From Photobacterium sp. JCM 19050 (GTDB lineage Bacteria > Pseudomonadota > Gammaproteobacteria > Enterobacterales > Vibrionaceae), in contig BAXG01000034.1 in assembly GCA_001310455.1 (NCBI GenBank), positions 1 through 64,000 of the forward strand: a stretch of 64,000 nt of DNA. The letters are read 5' to 3'. Below, piece by piece: positions 40,949 to 51,633 of the stretch. The notes under the pieces are model-generated. The model saw only the letters and a list, made by a program, of their open reading frames with translations. It was not told the origin of the DNA and did no database searches. The translations under genes and the position numbers were made by a program. Each line of letters begins with the position of its first letter. Position 1 is the first letter of the stretch.

Positions 40949-42184
40949 ATGTTCAGAGTAAAATTTAGTAAATATTTGAATATGCTTGCGGGTGCAGCAA
41001 TGTTTTGTTCTCCATTATCACTGGCTCAGCAATCCCTGTTGGTGTGGGAGGACATTCAGAAGTCAGTGGGTAATGAAGAAGCTGTAAAGGAGTTCGAAAA
41101 ACTAAACGATGTTAAGGTTAAAGTGATTGAACTGCCTTTTGGTGGTCAGATTGAATCACTCCGTCTGGATGGTCCTGCAGGTACCGGTCCCGATGTTGTA
41201 CTCATCCCCCACGACCAAATCGGTGGTGCGGTAATTCAGGGGCTACTCGCTCCCATTGAATCAGACCAAGAAGTGGTAGACACCTTCAGTCAGTCTTCGA
41301 TTGATGCTCTGACATACAACGGTGTTTTGTTCGGCTTACCAAAATCAGTTGAAACTGTATTTATGGTGTACAACAAAGCTCTGATTTCTGAAGTTCCAGG
41401 TTCGCTTGAAGAAATCTATGAACTGTCCTTAAAGTTTCGTAAGGAAGATAAGTATGGTTTGCTCGCCAAGTGGGATGAGTTTTATCACACCTACGGAATA
41501 CTCAGCGCTAACGGTGGTGATGTATTTGCAAGAAACCCAGACGGTTCCTACGATGCAAATCATGTTCTCCTGAACACCAAAAGTGCCGTTGAAGGAGCAG
41601 AGTACATCAAAAAATTCTATAAGAATGATGTATTCCCTACAGGCATTCTCGGAAACAATGGGTTGAATGCGATTGACTCATTATTTACGGCAAACAAGGC
41701 TGCCATTGTTCAAACTGGACCTTGGTCTTTGAAACCTTATAAAGATGCGGGAATTGACATTGGTGTTGCGCCATTACCAACACTGCCTTCCGGTGAGCAA
41801 ATGGGTTCTTTTATGGGAGTTAAAAGCTACAGTATTTCCACTTTCTCAGAAAACAAAGAACTTGCTCAGAAATTTATAGAATTTATCAACAATTATGATA
41901 ATTCGAAGCGCCGATTTGAATTAACCGGTGAAGTACCTGCGGTCACTAAACTTGCCGACGACCCGGTAATTAGAAATGACGCAGCAGCAAGTGCTATTGC
42001 AAATCAGTCTGTGTATGCGACGTCAATGCCTTCAATTCCAGAAATGAATGAGGTATGGGGTCCTGCGAATAACGCCTTGCAGTTGATAGCGACAGATAAG
42101 CAGGATGCTAAATCTGCACTCGATTCTGCTGTAGAGAGTATTAATATGCAAATTGAAGCCAATCATGCATTGATGGGTCAATAA
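40949..42184 (+). CDS. ganS: Galacto-oligosaccharide-binding protein (MalE-like, extracytoplasmic)
   Basis: 411-residue periplasmic solute-binding protein of ABC family 1. Signal peptide at about residues 1-27 (NMLAGAAMFCSPLSLAQ). The mature part shows LVWEDIQKSVGNEEAVKEFE, GTGPDVVLIPHDQIG, ALTYNGVLFGLPKSVETVF and IVQTGPWSLKPYKDAGIDIG, the MalE/GanO pattern. It delivers oligosaccharides to the GanPQ permease encoded just downstream. The frame is intact. Specificity for galacto-oligosaccharides is inferred from the GH53 and GH42 genes in the same operon. Confidence 0.87.
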   Translation: MFRVKFSKYLNMLAGAAMFCSPLSLAQQSLLVWEDIQKSVGNEEAVKEFEKLNDVKVKVIELPFGGQIESLRLDGPAGTGPDVVLIPHDQIGGAVIQGLLAPIESDQEVVDTFSQSSIDALTYNGVLFGLPKSVETVFMVYNKALISEVPGSLEEIYELSLKFRKEDKYGLLAKWDEFYHTYGILSANGGDVFARNPDGSYDANHVLLNTKSAVEGAEYIKKFYKNDVFPTGILGNNGLNAIDSLFTANKAAIVQTGPWSLKPYKDAGIDIGVAPLPTLPSGEQMGSFMGVKSYSISTFSENKELAQKFIEFINNYDNSKRRFELTGEVPAVTKLADDPVIRNDAAASAIANQSVYATSMPSIPEMNEVWGPANNALQLIATDKQDAKSALDSAVESINMQIEANHALMGQ

Positions 42185-42283
42185 AAGAACTATTGCAATA
42201 TTTTAAAGTGTGACTTTTAAAACTGCCTACCTGTGACGGGTAGGCAGTGCATAGCCAGAAAATTACCCAGTTGGAGTAATGTC

Positions 42284-43587
42284 ATGCCTAATATGAGTGA
42301 AAGCTTAAGATTTGGCTCGGGGATATATCGATCTCACCGTTTTTTCGCCACCTTATTATCGTTGATCCCGGGATTCGGACAGTTTTATAACCGACAGTTT
42401 GCAAAAGGAGCAATTTATTTTGTTCTGCTGATGAGTTTTTATAGCACAAGCCATGAATTTATTGCTCATGGGATGTGGGGACTCGTTACCCTCGGAGAAA
42501 AGTTACCTGAAGATAACTCTATCTTTTTATTAGCTGAGGGCATTATTGCATCATTGGTTATAGCCTTCGGCATTCTTGTTTATGCCCTTAGCATCAACGA
42601 TGCGTACAAAAATGGAAAACTTCTTGATGAAGGCAAACCGCTGAATTCAATACGCGTGCAATACAGAAACCTTATCAATGATGGCTTTCCATATTTGATG
42701 ATTAGCCCGGGTTTTGTATTGTTAGTGTTCGTGGTTGTTTTTCCAATAATCTTTGGGTTTGCAATAGGTTTTACGAATTACAATCTTTATAACTCTCCCC
42801 CTGCCAAATTGGTTGATTGGGTAGGCTTTAAAAACTTGTTTAATATTTTCCAGATTAACCTTTGGAGAAACACATTTTTTGATGTATTACAATGGACAGT
42901 AATATGGACATTACTTGCATCCACTTTGCAATGTACCGTGGGTGTTTTGCTGGCGATCTTGGTTAACCAACAGGGGTTGCGATACAAAGCACTAATACGC
43001 ACGATATTTATTTTACCATGGCAGTTCCGGGCTTTGTTACCATTCTTATATTTACTGGCATGTTTAATGACAGCTTTGGGGTGATAAACAACGTAATCCT
43101 GGATTTCTTTGGTATAGAACCAAAAGCTTGGCTAACCGATCCTTTCTGGACGAAGGTAGCCTTAATAATGGTACAAACCTGGTTAGGTTTCCCCTTTGTA
43201 TTTGCGATGACAACCGGTGTATTGCAGGCAATACCTAATGATTTATATGAAGCGGCTACTATGGATGGGGCAAGCAAGTTCCAACAACTTCGAACTATTA
43301 CTTTGCCGTTGGTGCTTTATTCCATTGCCCCAATTTTGATTACCCAGTACACGTTCAATTTTAACAACTTTAATATTATTTACCTGTTTAACAATGGTGG
43401 ACCAGCCGTTGTGAACAGTAATGCGGGTGGTACAGACATTCTGGTTTCATGGATATATAAACTGACAATGGTTTCATCGCAATATGCAATTGCGTCAGTG
43501 ATTACTTTGCTGCTCTCTATCTTTGTTGTGAGCATTGCATTGTGGCAATTCCGAATGACGAAGTCATTTAAAGAAGCGTCGAGGTAA
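42284..43587 (+). CDS. ganP: Galacto-oligosaccharide ABC permease, MalF-like (frameshifted)
   Basis: About 435-residue inner-membrane permease. ATG at 42284 has GGAG upstream. An N-terminal extra hydrophobic region (LSLIPGFGQFYNRQFAKGAI) precedes the MalF-type core (ISPGFVLLVFVVVFPIIFGF). The EAA loop that contacts the ATPase is DLYEAATMDGASKFQQLRTI. One G is missing near 43020; restoring it gives FILPWAVPGFVTILIFTGMF, a conserved MalF segment. Pairs with GanQ, whose start is 5 bp after its stop. Confidence 0.88.
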
Positions 43588-43591
43588 TATC

Positions 43592-44434
43592 ATGGGTATT
43601 AAACGCAGCAATCGCATCCGATTGACATTGAGTTACGCTGTAATTCTTTTCGTTTCGGTAATTATAATTTATCCGTTGGTATGGACTGTTGGGGCATCTT
43701 TTTACCCGGGAAACAGTATCATGGGAGACTCAATATTCCCGGACAATCCAACGCTCGTTCACTACGAAACATTGTTCGCGAACGACAGAGTTGCATATCT
43801 TACGTGGTTTTGGAACAGCTTAAAAATCAGTTTCATGACCATGGTTCTGACTTTGATTAGTGTTTCATGTACTTCGTACGCATTTTCAAGGTTTCGTTTT
43901 AAAGGGCGTCAAAATGGGCTAATTCTCTTTTTGCTTCTGCAAATGATACCGCAGTTTTCAGCACTTATTGCCATATTCGTACTTGCGCAAATGTTAGGAC
44001 TTTTCAATAGCCATTTTGCTTTGGTACTTGTTTATGTTGGTGGCATGATTCCAATGAATACGTATCTAATGAAGGGTTACTTAGACGCAATTCCGAAAGA
44101 TTTGGATGAGTCGGCGAAAATGGATGGTGCCAGCAATATACGTATTTTCCTTGAGATAATCTTACCAGTTTCAAAACCGATCATTGCGGTTGTTGCGTTG
44201 TTTTCATTTACCGGTCCATTAGGCGATTTTATTCTTGCGAACATCTTATTGAGAACACCTGAAAATTATACGTTGCCGATTGGCTTATATAACCTTGTTG
44301 TCGAAAAAATGGGTGCAAGTTATACGATGTATGCCGCAGGAGCAGTATTAATTTCTGTTCCTGTAGCACTGCTATACCTTTCACTGCAGAGGTATTTTGT
44401 ATCTGGCTTAACAGCTGGCAGTACTAAAGGTTGA
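43592..44434 (+). CDS. ganQ: Galacto-oligosaccharide ABC permease, MalG-like
   Basis: 280-residue inner-membrane protein with six predicted membrane segments. The EAA loop is KDLDESAKMDGASNIRIFLE, and QMIPQFSALIAIFVLAQMLG and the terminal RYFVSGLTAGSTKG are typical of MalG-like subunits. It completes the importer with the binding protein, GanP and the MalK-like ATPase on the other strand. The frame is intact. Confidence 0.9.
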   Translation: MGIKRSNRIRLTLSYAVILFVSVIIIYPLVWTVGASFYPGNSIMGDSIFPDNPTLVHYETLFANDRVAYLTWFWNSLKISFMTMVLTLISVSCTSYAFSRFRFKGRQNGLILFLLLQMIPQFSALIAIFVLAQMLGLFNSHFALVLVYVGGMIPMNTYLMKGYLDAIPKDLDESAKMDGASNIRIFLEIILPVSKPIIAVVALFSFTGPLGDFILANILLRTPENYTLPIGLYNLVVEKMGASYTMYAAGAVLISVPVALLYLSLQRYFVSGLTAGSTKG

Positions 44435-44452
44435 GTTATGTAAGGAAAACCT

Positions 44453-45690
44453 ATGAATAAAAAAATATATATTTCATTACTGTTTATATTGGTGGCGACA
44501 TTTGGGTGCAATGTAACCTCGGTAAATCCGGGTAATAATGTAACTTCAGCAAAACCTGATGATACTATACCCACCGTAAATTTACCTCCAATGAAAGACA
44601 GTTTTATTCGAGGTGTAGATATTTCTATGATTCCGGAAATTGAAGCGCTTGGTGGGAAATATTCCAAAAATGGAACAGAAAAGGATATTTTTAAAATCCT
44701 AAAAGAAAGTGGGGTTAATTCAGTTCGTGCAAGATTATGGGTAGATCCCAAATCGCCAACCGGGGATGTTTATGGTGGTGGTAATAATGATCTCGCACGC
44801 ACTATAGAACTGGGAAAGCGGGCAAAAGAAAATGGCATGTATTTCCTTTTGGATCTGCATTACAGCGATTTTTGGGCTGACCCCGGTAAACAGTTCAAAC
44901 CCAAAGCCTGGGATTCGCTGACATTCGAAAACCTTACCCAAAAAGTCTACGACTACACCGCCGATGTCATGAAAGCCCATAAAGCCGAGGGTGTGGTACC
45001 TGATATGGTGCAGGTTGGTAATGAGCTCAATAGCGGAATGTTGTGGCCTGATGGTAAAAGCTGGGGTCAAGGCGGTGGCGAGTTTGAGCGTTTATCGACA
45101 CTGCTTAAATCGGGTATCCAGGCGGTTCATGACAACGACAGCGGCAAAGACATTTTAATCATGCTGCACCTTGCCAAAGCGACTGACAATGGTTTGTTCC
45201 GTTGGTGGTTCGATGCAATCACTGATAACAACGTCGAGTACGACGTCATCGGTATGTCCTACTACCCGTGGTGGCATGGTTCAGTTGCTGATGCAAAAGC
45301 CAACATGGAAGACGTCATCAGTCGGTACAACAAGCCCATTGTATTAGTTGAAACGTCTTTCCCGTTCACGGATCAGAATGGAGACTCCCTGGCTAACAGT
45401 TACGGTGAATCTGGCCCGATTGAAGGCTACGCGGTTTCTGTGGAAGGCCAGACTCAATACCTGAAAGATATCTTCCAGCTTATGAGAGATCTGCCAAGTG
45501 ACCAGGGAATGGGCGTCTATTATTGGGAGCGGCTTGGTTACCCGTATTCGGTGCAACATGGGCGACGGACGCCGGCATGAATTATGTGGAAGAAACCGGG
45601 AGTACCGGTAGTTCATGGGATAACCAGGGACTATTTGATTTTGAAGGTAATGCACTTCCTTCTCTTGATGTATTTAAAGCGAAACCCTGA
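44453..45690 (+). CDS. ganB: Lipoprotein endo-beta-1,4-galactanase, GH53 (frameshifted near C terminus)
   Basis: About 412-residue arabinogalactan endo-beta-1,4-galactanase that releases galacto-oligosaccharides from type I galactan side chains of pectin. Lipoprotein signal SLLFILVATFGC puts it at the cell envelope. GH53 landmarks: FIRGVDISMIPEIEALGG, SVRARLWVDP, LDLHYSDFWADPGKQ, the acid/base Glu in QVGNELNSGMLWPDG and the nucleophile in IVLVETSFPF. One base is missing near 45510; restoring it gives AWLPVFGATWATDAGMNYV and a stop at 45688-45690. It is followed 42 bp later by ganA. Confidence 0.9.
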
Positions 45691-45732
45691 AGGTAGGTCA
45701 CTCCCTTCAACTGAAGTAATCAAAGGACAATA

Positions 45733-47798
45733 ATGAAAAACGGCAAGCATATTATTCCCAAGTTAAAGGCACTGCTTCACGGTGCGGACTATAACCCCGA
45801 GCAATGGTTAGACCGACCGGATATTTTGGAGAAAGACATTGAGCTGATGAAACAAACCCGATGCAATGTTATGTCTGTGGGGGTGTTCAGTTGGTCAACG
45901 CTTGAACCAAAAGAAGGGGAATTCCAGTTCGAATGGCTTGATGACGTCATGGATCGCTTAGCTGAAAATAATATTTCAGTGCTTTTGGCCACGCCAAGCG
46001 GAGCCCGGCCGGCGTGGTTGGCGGAGCGATATCCAGACGTACTGAGAGTTAACAGTAAGCGTGAGAAGCACTTATTTGGTGAACGCCATAATCACTGCTA
46101 CAACTCACCTAACTACCGTGAAAAAGTGAACATCATTAATACAAAGCTGGCTGAGCGTTACAGCCTCCATCCAGCTGTTGTTGGCTGGCATGTATCTAAT
46201 GAATACGGTGGAGACTGCCATTGCAACTATTGTCAGGAAGGGTTTCGTGACTGGCTAAAACGTAAATATGGCACGTTGGAAACGCTCAACAAGCTTTGGT
46301 GGAGTGCCTTCTGGAGCCATACCTATTCGAGTTGGGACCAGATTGAATCGCCTTCACCGCTTGGGGAAAACTCTGTTCACGGATTGAAGCTGGATTGGCG
46401 ACGCTACTGTACCGACAGTGTTTCTGATTTTTGCCAGCATGAAATTCGACCTTTGAAAAGGGTGAATCCAGACTTGCCGACCACGACGAACTTCATGGCT
46501 TATTTCAATGATTACAATTATTGGGAGTTAGCCAAACACATTGACGTGGTGTCCTGGGATAATTACCCGCTTTGGCATCGTGATAAGGATGATGTAGGAG
46601 AGGCGTGTTATATCGCGATGTATCACGATTTGATGCGTACTCTCAAAAAGCAGCCATTTTTACTGTTGGAATCAACGCCCAGTCAGACGAACTGGCAACC
46701 GATTACCAAGCTTAAAAAAGACGGCATGCATGTGTTGTCCTCCTTGCAGGCGGTCGCTCACGGTTCCGATTCGGTGCAATACTTTCAGTGGCGAAAGAGC
46801 CGTGGTTCGGTGGAAAAGTTTCATGGCGCAATTATTGACCATGTAGGACACGCTGATACGCGAACCGGCCGGGAAGTCACCGAAGTAGGTACATACCTGA
46901 ATAAAATCAGCGACATTGCGGGCAGCCTTACATCTGCCGAAGTAGCGATTATCTACGACTGGGAAAATGTCTGGGCGTTGGATGATGCATCAGGGCCGCG
47001 AAATGAGGGAATGTACTATCAGGAAACGGTGTGCGATCACTACCGAGGTTTTTGGGAGCAAGGGATAAACTGCGACATCATTGAGCAGTTGTCTGACTTT
47101 ACGCCGTACAAGGTGGTTGTTGCTCCTATGTTGTATCTCATAAAACCGGGTGTTGCTGAACGGCTTGAAGCTTTTGTTGAACACGGCGGAATTTTGATTG
47201 CCACATACTGGACGGGCGTCGTAGATGAAAACGATCTCTGTTTCTTGGGAGGGCTGCCAGGCGGAAATAACAGCCCGCTGCGGCGTACACTGGAATATGG
47301 GCAGAAGAGATTGATTCTCTCTATGAAAAGGAAAGGGTGACGTGCGAAGTTGCGCCTGACAACGGATTGAACCTCAGAGGTTCGTTTGAAGGTAAGCACT
47401 TGATGGAGCACATACACCTTGAAACGGCCGAGGCTATGGCACATTACACGTCTGATATGTTCGCTGGCCAACCTGCTGTGACGAAAAACAGCTATGGTAA
47501 GGGCTGTGCTTACTACATTGCAACGCGCACTGACACAGCCTTTAACCGGTCTTTCTATAGAGAAATCGCAAATCGCCACCAAATCACCAAAGTTGTGCAA
47601 GAAATACCCTATGGCGTATCGGTGACACAACGTGAAGACGCAGAATACCGATATTTGTTTATTATGAATTTCCTTAATGAGGAAAATAAATTACTTCTTT
47701 CTGATAACCATTGGATTAATTTAAGAACAGCAGAAAATATAGGGAGGAAAATTACGATAGAACCATATCAAGTCATTGTAGTAAAAACACAAATATAG
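45733..47798 (+). CDS. ganA: Beta-galactosidase, GH42 (frameshifted)
   Basis: About 689-residue cytoplasmic GH42 enzyme releasing galactose from imported galacto-oligosaccharides. The start LLHGADYNPEQWLDRPDILE is diagnostic; acid/base Glu in GWHVSNEYGGDCHCNYCQ, nucleophile in FLLLESTPSQTNW. The Cys cluster (CHCNYC plus an upstream Cys) fits the GH42 zinc site. A G is missing near 47295; restoring it gives RRTLGIWAEEIDSLYEKERV, and the C-terminal beta domain then runs to 47798. The enzyme lacks a signal peptide, consistent with intracellular action after import. Confidence 0.9.
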
Positions 47799-47846
47799 TT
47801 TTTAAAATTTAATTATTTAGACTGAATAAAACCCAGCAGGGAAATG

Positions 47847-47865
47847 TTCGGAGAATTCTTCCGAA
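47847..47865 (+). promoter_or_regulatory. Hairpin between ganA and the porin gene
   Basis: TTCGGA-GAATTCT-TCCGAA at 47847-47865. It lies 69 bp upstream of the porin start and could be an intercistronic processing or attenuation hairpin, or an operator. No T run follows, so it is not a classical terminator. Confidence 0.4.
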
Positions 47866-47933
47866 GGGTAAGTAGTGTCTAAAAAATTAAAAAACTGATG
47901 TGTGGAATTCTCATACGTTAAAGGATTAAAAAA

Positions 47934-49183
47934 ATGAAAAAAACCATGCTTGCAATTTCTATTTTAGGTACCGTTCTTTCTTCGCAAGCCATTGCAGTGG
48001 ATTTTAACGGATATGTGAGAGCCGGACTGGGCGCCAGTAAAGACGGAGGCGGTTTACAGAGCGGCGATGAATTTAATAAAACCAAAGTGGGTCGATTAGG
48101 GAATGAGTACGACACCTATTCAGAAATAGGCTTAGGCCAAGAGTTATTTAATTCTGATGGTCGCTCAATGTACTTTGAAAGCATGTTTGAAATGTCTTCA
48201 GATGGAAATCTGGAGTCTGAATCAACTTCAAAGAAAAGTGCGAACTTTGGTATCAAGCAACTTAACATTCAGGCAAAAGGTTATATTGCATCATCGCCTG
48301 AAGCGGTTATCTGGGCAGGTAAGCGACATTACCAGCGCCATGACCTGCATATTATTGATTCTAAGTATTGGAATATTTCCGGTTACGGTGTAGGTGTAGA
48401 AAACATTAAACTTGATACTGGGGCTATTTCCGCAGCGGTTATCCGCTCGGACAATGAACTCTGGGATAATGGTACAAGCTTGGTGACCTGAACGCATTCT
48501 ACTTGGATCTGCGTTATGCAGGCTTTAGCCCTTGGGAAGGCTCCTGGACAGAGTTTGGGATTGATTACGCGTTTATCAATCCTACAGACAGTCAAAAGTC
48601 TGCGTCAGAAAACTTTGACAATGGTCTGATGTTGACAGCAGAACTGAGCCAGAGCTACTCACTGGGTTGGAATAAATTCGTGCTTCAGCACATGGACAAG
48701 GGTCTGGCTCAGAACGCAATATCTCAAGGTGGCGGCTGGTACGATATCTGGTCCGGTGATGTGAGTGATGCAAAAGGCTACCGATTTATCAGCACCGGTG
48801 ACATCAACGTAAATGAGAACTTTTTGATTAACCATGTTCTCACCTACGGTAAGGCTGAAAACCATTCGGACAGCTTGGATGAAGAAAAGCTGTTCTCTGT
48901 TGTTGCCCGCCCGACGTATGTTTGGTCTCCGTATAACAAGACCATGTTTGAAGTTGGCTATTTTAGTCAGGAAAAGACAAACGGTTCCGGTTCGGTAGAA
49001 AAATCCGGTGGCAACAAATTCACCTTAGCTCACGCAATCTCAGCGGGAGAATCTTTCTTTGCCCGACCTGAAATTCGCTTTTTCGTCACTTATCTTAAAG
49101 ATGATGAAAACAAAGCGAAATTTAACAACGGTAAAAGCGATGACACCATCAACTATGGTGTTCAGATTGAAGCCTGGTGGTAA
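47934..49183 (+). CDS. Maltoporin-like (LamB family) outer-membrane porin (frameshifted)
   Basis: About 417-residue porin. Signal peptide MKKTMLAISILGTVLSSQAI with cleavage near VDFNGYVRAG, the usual LamB start. Other landmarks: WAGKRHYQRHDLHIIDSKYW (the greasy-slide and pore-eyelet region), VVARPTYVWSPYNKTMFEVG and the terminal NYGVQIEAWW with an aromatic C terminus. One G is missing near 48481; restoring it gives NGTSLGDLNAFYLDLRYAGF. By position it should admit galacto-oligosaccharides across the outer membrane. Last gene of the galactan operon. Confidence 0.87.
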
Positions 49184-49257
49184 TACAGCATTGCGCTGAT
49201 ATTACCTTACACATTTGTTTTACTCAAAATAGTTAATCCCTCCCTAAGTAAGACTAA

Positions 49258-49284
49258 CCCCCAAGCTATTTCGATAGCTTGGGG
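49258..49284 (+). terminator. Terminator of the galactan operon
   Basis: An 11-bp stem CCCCAAGCTAT/ATAGCTTGGGG (49259-49269 with 49274-49284) capped by a TTCG tetraloop, 75 bp after the porin stop. Confidence 0.7.
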
Positions 49285-49462
49285 ATTAGATTCTGACCAC
49301 GCAATGCAACACCTCCGACGGCGTGACATACTTTGCAAATGCGCTGGAAGCCTTTTGAGATGCACCCTCCAACAAAAGCGCTTCAGTATCTTGTTTGGTG
49401 GTTGAGTTGGTGTTTTCAGTAGCCTAGAATAGCCCACCAAAATCAAAGACTAGGTCATACTC

Positions 49463-49711
49463 ATGAGCGACAACATTTCAAAACCAGAACTGCCGGATCA
49501 CCTGGCTGGCAACCCACGCAGCCCCCATTACGTGGCAGAGTGTTTTGAACACCCAATTGGTATTCGCCTGAATGGTAAAGAGCGCACCGACGTTGAAGAA
49601 TACTGCATCAGCGAAGGTTGGGTGAAGATTGCGTCACCGAAAGCAAAGGATCGCTGGGGCAACCCTATGCTGATCAAGCTGAAAGGTGAAGTTGAAGCTT
49701 TCTACAAGTAA
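49463..49711 (+). CDS. DUF3297 family small protein
   Basis: 82-residue soluble protein recognised as DUF3297 by its pattern: DHLAGNPRSPHYVAECFEHP, GIRLNGKERTDVEEYCISEG and KAKDRWGNPMLIKLKGEVE. The family is widespread and uncharacterised. Monocistronic, between the galactan operon terminator and a hairpin at 49734. Confidence 0.8.
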   Translation: MSDNISKPELPDHLAGNPRSPHYVAECFEHPIGIRLNGKERTDVEEYCISEGWVKIASPKAKDRWGNPMLIKLKGEVEAFYK

Positions 49712-49733
49712 TCTCTGGCATACAATCCCAAGC

Positions 49734-49794
49734 ATAGAGCCGGCTCTCCGGTTCTATGTTTCTTCTATCTCCTCATCTATCTCCTCATCTATCT
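49734..49794 (+). repeat. Terminator-like hairpin followed by a 12-bp tandem repeat
   Basis: Stem ATAGAGCCGG/CCGGTTCTAT (49734-49743 with 49748-49757, one G-T pair) ends the DUF3297 transcript. It is followed by 2.5 copies of CTATCTCCTCAT (49765-49794). No function is apparent for the minirepeat. Confidence 0.55.
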
Positions 49795-49881
49795 TTTCCC
49801 CTTATTAAGTGACTCAATAAATTGATGTAGAATGGGCAAACAGCGCGTTTCGCATTGAGATGTTTTTATCAAGGAGGGGGA

Positions 49882-50289
49882 ATGTATAAGGGCAGTTGTT
49901 TGTGCGGTTCAATCCAGTTCACTTTAAAGGGTGGCGTGACCGATATTATTCATTGCCACTGCTCGCTGTGCCGTAAGGCCAGTGGTAGCGCCTACGCAAC
50001 CAATGCATTTATTAATGCTGATGATTTCGAATTAACAGATAAAGACAACACCCTGACGTATTACGAAAGCAGTCAAGGGAAAAGGAAATACTTCTGTAAT
50101 AAGTGCGGTGCTCCCATATACAGTGCCAACGCTCAATCTCCGGAAAGGTACCGGCTTCGCCTCGGTGCATTAGACAGCGATATTTCTGAGCGACCTATTT
50201 CACATAATTTCGTGACGTTAAAAGCTAACTGGGAAGACCTGGATGCTGAATTGCCCCGTTACGAAAAATATGAACCGGGCCGGGTTTAA
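49882..50289 (+). CDS. GFA/CENP-V family zinc protein
   Basis: 135 aa from ATG 49882, which follows an ideal AAGGAGGGGG ribosome-binding site. Zinc ligands: GSCLCGSIQFTL, IHCHCSLCRKASGSAYATN and YFCNKCGAPIYS. Distant paralogue of the protein at 28932-29366. No formaldehyde activity can be claimed from the fold alone. Confidence 0.85.
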   Translation: MYKGSCLCGSIQFTLKGGVTDIIHCHCSLCRKASGSAYATNAFINADDFELTDKDNTLTYYESSQGKRKYFCNKCGAPIYSANAQSPERYRLRLGALDSDISERPISHNFVTLKANWEDLDAELPRYEKYEPGRV

Positions 50290-50561
50290 ATCTTATCGGA
50301 AAATACCAAATACAACTTCGAAGTGAGCTTCACTATTGTGCCTGAGTTTGAGGTTCCTGAAACAGGCACAAAAGGGCGCACATGACATACTGCTTCCCCC
50401 TGACGCGTCTATTCATACCACAATGATATTACGTCTGTTGAATCGTCAAAGAATGTATTGATACCGTTTTCTTCCAACATTGAGCGTATTGTTTTAAGTG
50501 ATGGCCGGCTCAACTGCTAGAGTGATTTGGGTATAAACGCATTGGTTGTTAAGGAGAGTCC
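50290..50561. other. Intergenic region without recognised gene
   Basis: 272 bp between the GFA and YghU genes. No open frame of note; a promoter for yghU is expected near 50500-50545, where a GGAG ribosome-binding site precedes the start. Confidence 0.4.
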
Positions 50562-51422
50562 ATGAAAGGCGAACAGTATATACCACCAAAAGTCTGGGAA
50601 AATGAACCGAGTAGCGGTAATCAGTGGGCGAATATCAACAGCCCGGTGTCAGGCGCAAGATATGACCGCGAATTGCCGGTCGGGCAACATGCATTGCAAC
50701 TTTACTCGCTGGCCACACCGAATGGGCAAAAAGTGACGATCTTGCTTGAGGAGTTGTTGGCGCTGGGAATTAAAGAGGCTGAATATGACGCCTTCCTGAT
50801 TAACATTGGTGAGTCGGATCAGTTTTCCTCCGGGTTTGTGGGTGTGAACCCGAATTCTAAAATCCCGGCACTGGTGGATAAATCAGGCGATGAACCTGTT
50901 AACGTATTCGAATCTGCATCTATCCTCGTTCATCTGGCTGAGAAGTTCGGGCAGTTTCTCCCTAAAAGCGGACCTGAGCGTACGCAAACGTTGAACTGGC
51001 TATTCTGGGCCCAGGGATCTGCCCCATTTTTAGGCGGTGGTTTTGGGCACTTCTATGCCTATGCTGATGAAAAGCAGGAATACCCGATTAACCGGTTTAC
51101 GATGGAAGCAAAGCGTCAGCTTGATGTCCTGGATAAACAACTGGCAAAAAATACCTATGTTGCCGGTGAAGAATACACCATCGCGGACATAGCAATTTGG
51201 CCTTGGTATGGAAACCTTGTTCTTGGGGCGATATACGATGCAGCCGAGTTTCTGCAAGTCCATACCTACACCAACGTTGTGCGGTGGGCAAAGCAGATAC
51301 AAGCACGTGAAGCCGTTCAGCGCGGTCGCATTGTAAACCGTTCATTCGGTGAAGAGTGGGAGCAACTGCTTGAGCGCCATTCCCCGGAAGATATCGATAA
51401 GGTGTTAAAACAGCGCCCTTAA
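50562..51422 (+). CDS. yghU: YghU-like glutathione S-transferase / disulfide-bond oxidoreductase
   Basis: 286 residues, matching YghU (nu-class GST) in length and in its long N-terminal extension (PPKVWENEPSSGNQWANINS, PVSGARYDRELPVG). The thioredoxin fold has LYSLATPNGQKVTILLEELL, with a Thr/Asn rather than Cys active site, and NPNSKIPALVDKSG, FESASILVHLAEKFGQFLP. The helical domain contains GGGFGHFYAYADEKQEYPIN. Homologues bind two glutathiones and reduce disulfides and peroxides. Intact and monocistronic. Confidence 0.9.
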   Translation: MKGEQYIPPKVWENEPSSGNQWANINSPVSGARYDRELPVGQHALQLYSLATPNGQKVTILLEELLALGIKEAEYDAFLINIGESDQFSSGFVGVNPNSKIPALVDKSGDEPVNVFESASILVHLAEKFGQFLPKSGPERTQTLNWLFWAQGSAPFLGGGFGHFYAYADEKQEYPINRFTMEAKRQLDVLDKQLAKNTYVAGEEYTIADIAIWPWYGNLVLGAIYDAAEFLQVHTYTNVVRWAKQIQAREAVQRGRIVNRSFGEEWEQLLERHSPEDIDKVLKQRP

Positions 51423-51455
51423 TACGCAAGCAAGCGTGCTTTTCAGTGGCAAAAT

Positions 51456-51486
51456 AGCAACCTTCGAGTAAACCCCGGAGGTTGCT
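51456..51486 (+). terminator. Terminator-like hairpin after yghU
   Basis: Stem AGCAACCT/AGGTTGCT (51456-51463 with 51479-51486), 15-base loop, followed by GTTGCGCTTTT. Confidence 0.5.
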
Positions 51487-51633
51487 GTTGCGCTTTTAAC
51501 GCGAGAAACGGACTTCAGTGCGGCGAAAAATGATCCCCAAGGCCCCCTATAACCTTAATGTCTTTAGGTTGAATTTCCATTTCAGTCAGTCACTATTTAC
51601 TTTGTACTTACCAACACTAAAGAACAATTAATC

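Noticed and set aside
49765..49794. 12-bp tandem repeat as a CRISPR or VNTR of interest
   Set aside because: Only 2.5 copies without spacers, directly after a terminator; it looks like a chance minirepeat.
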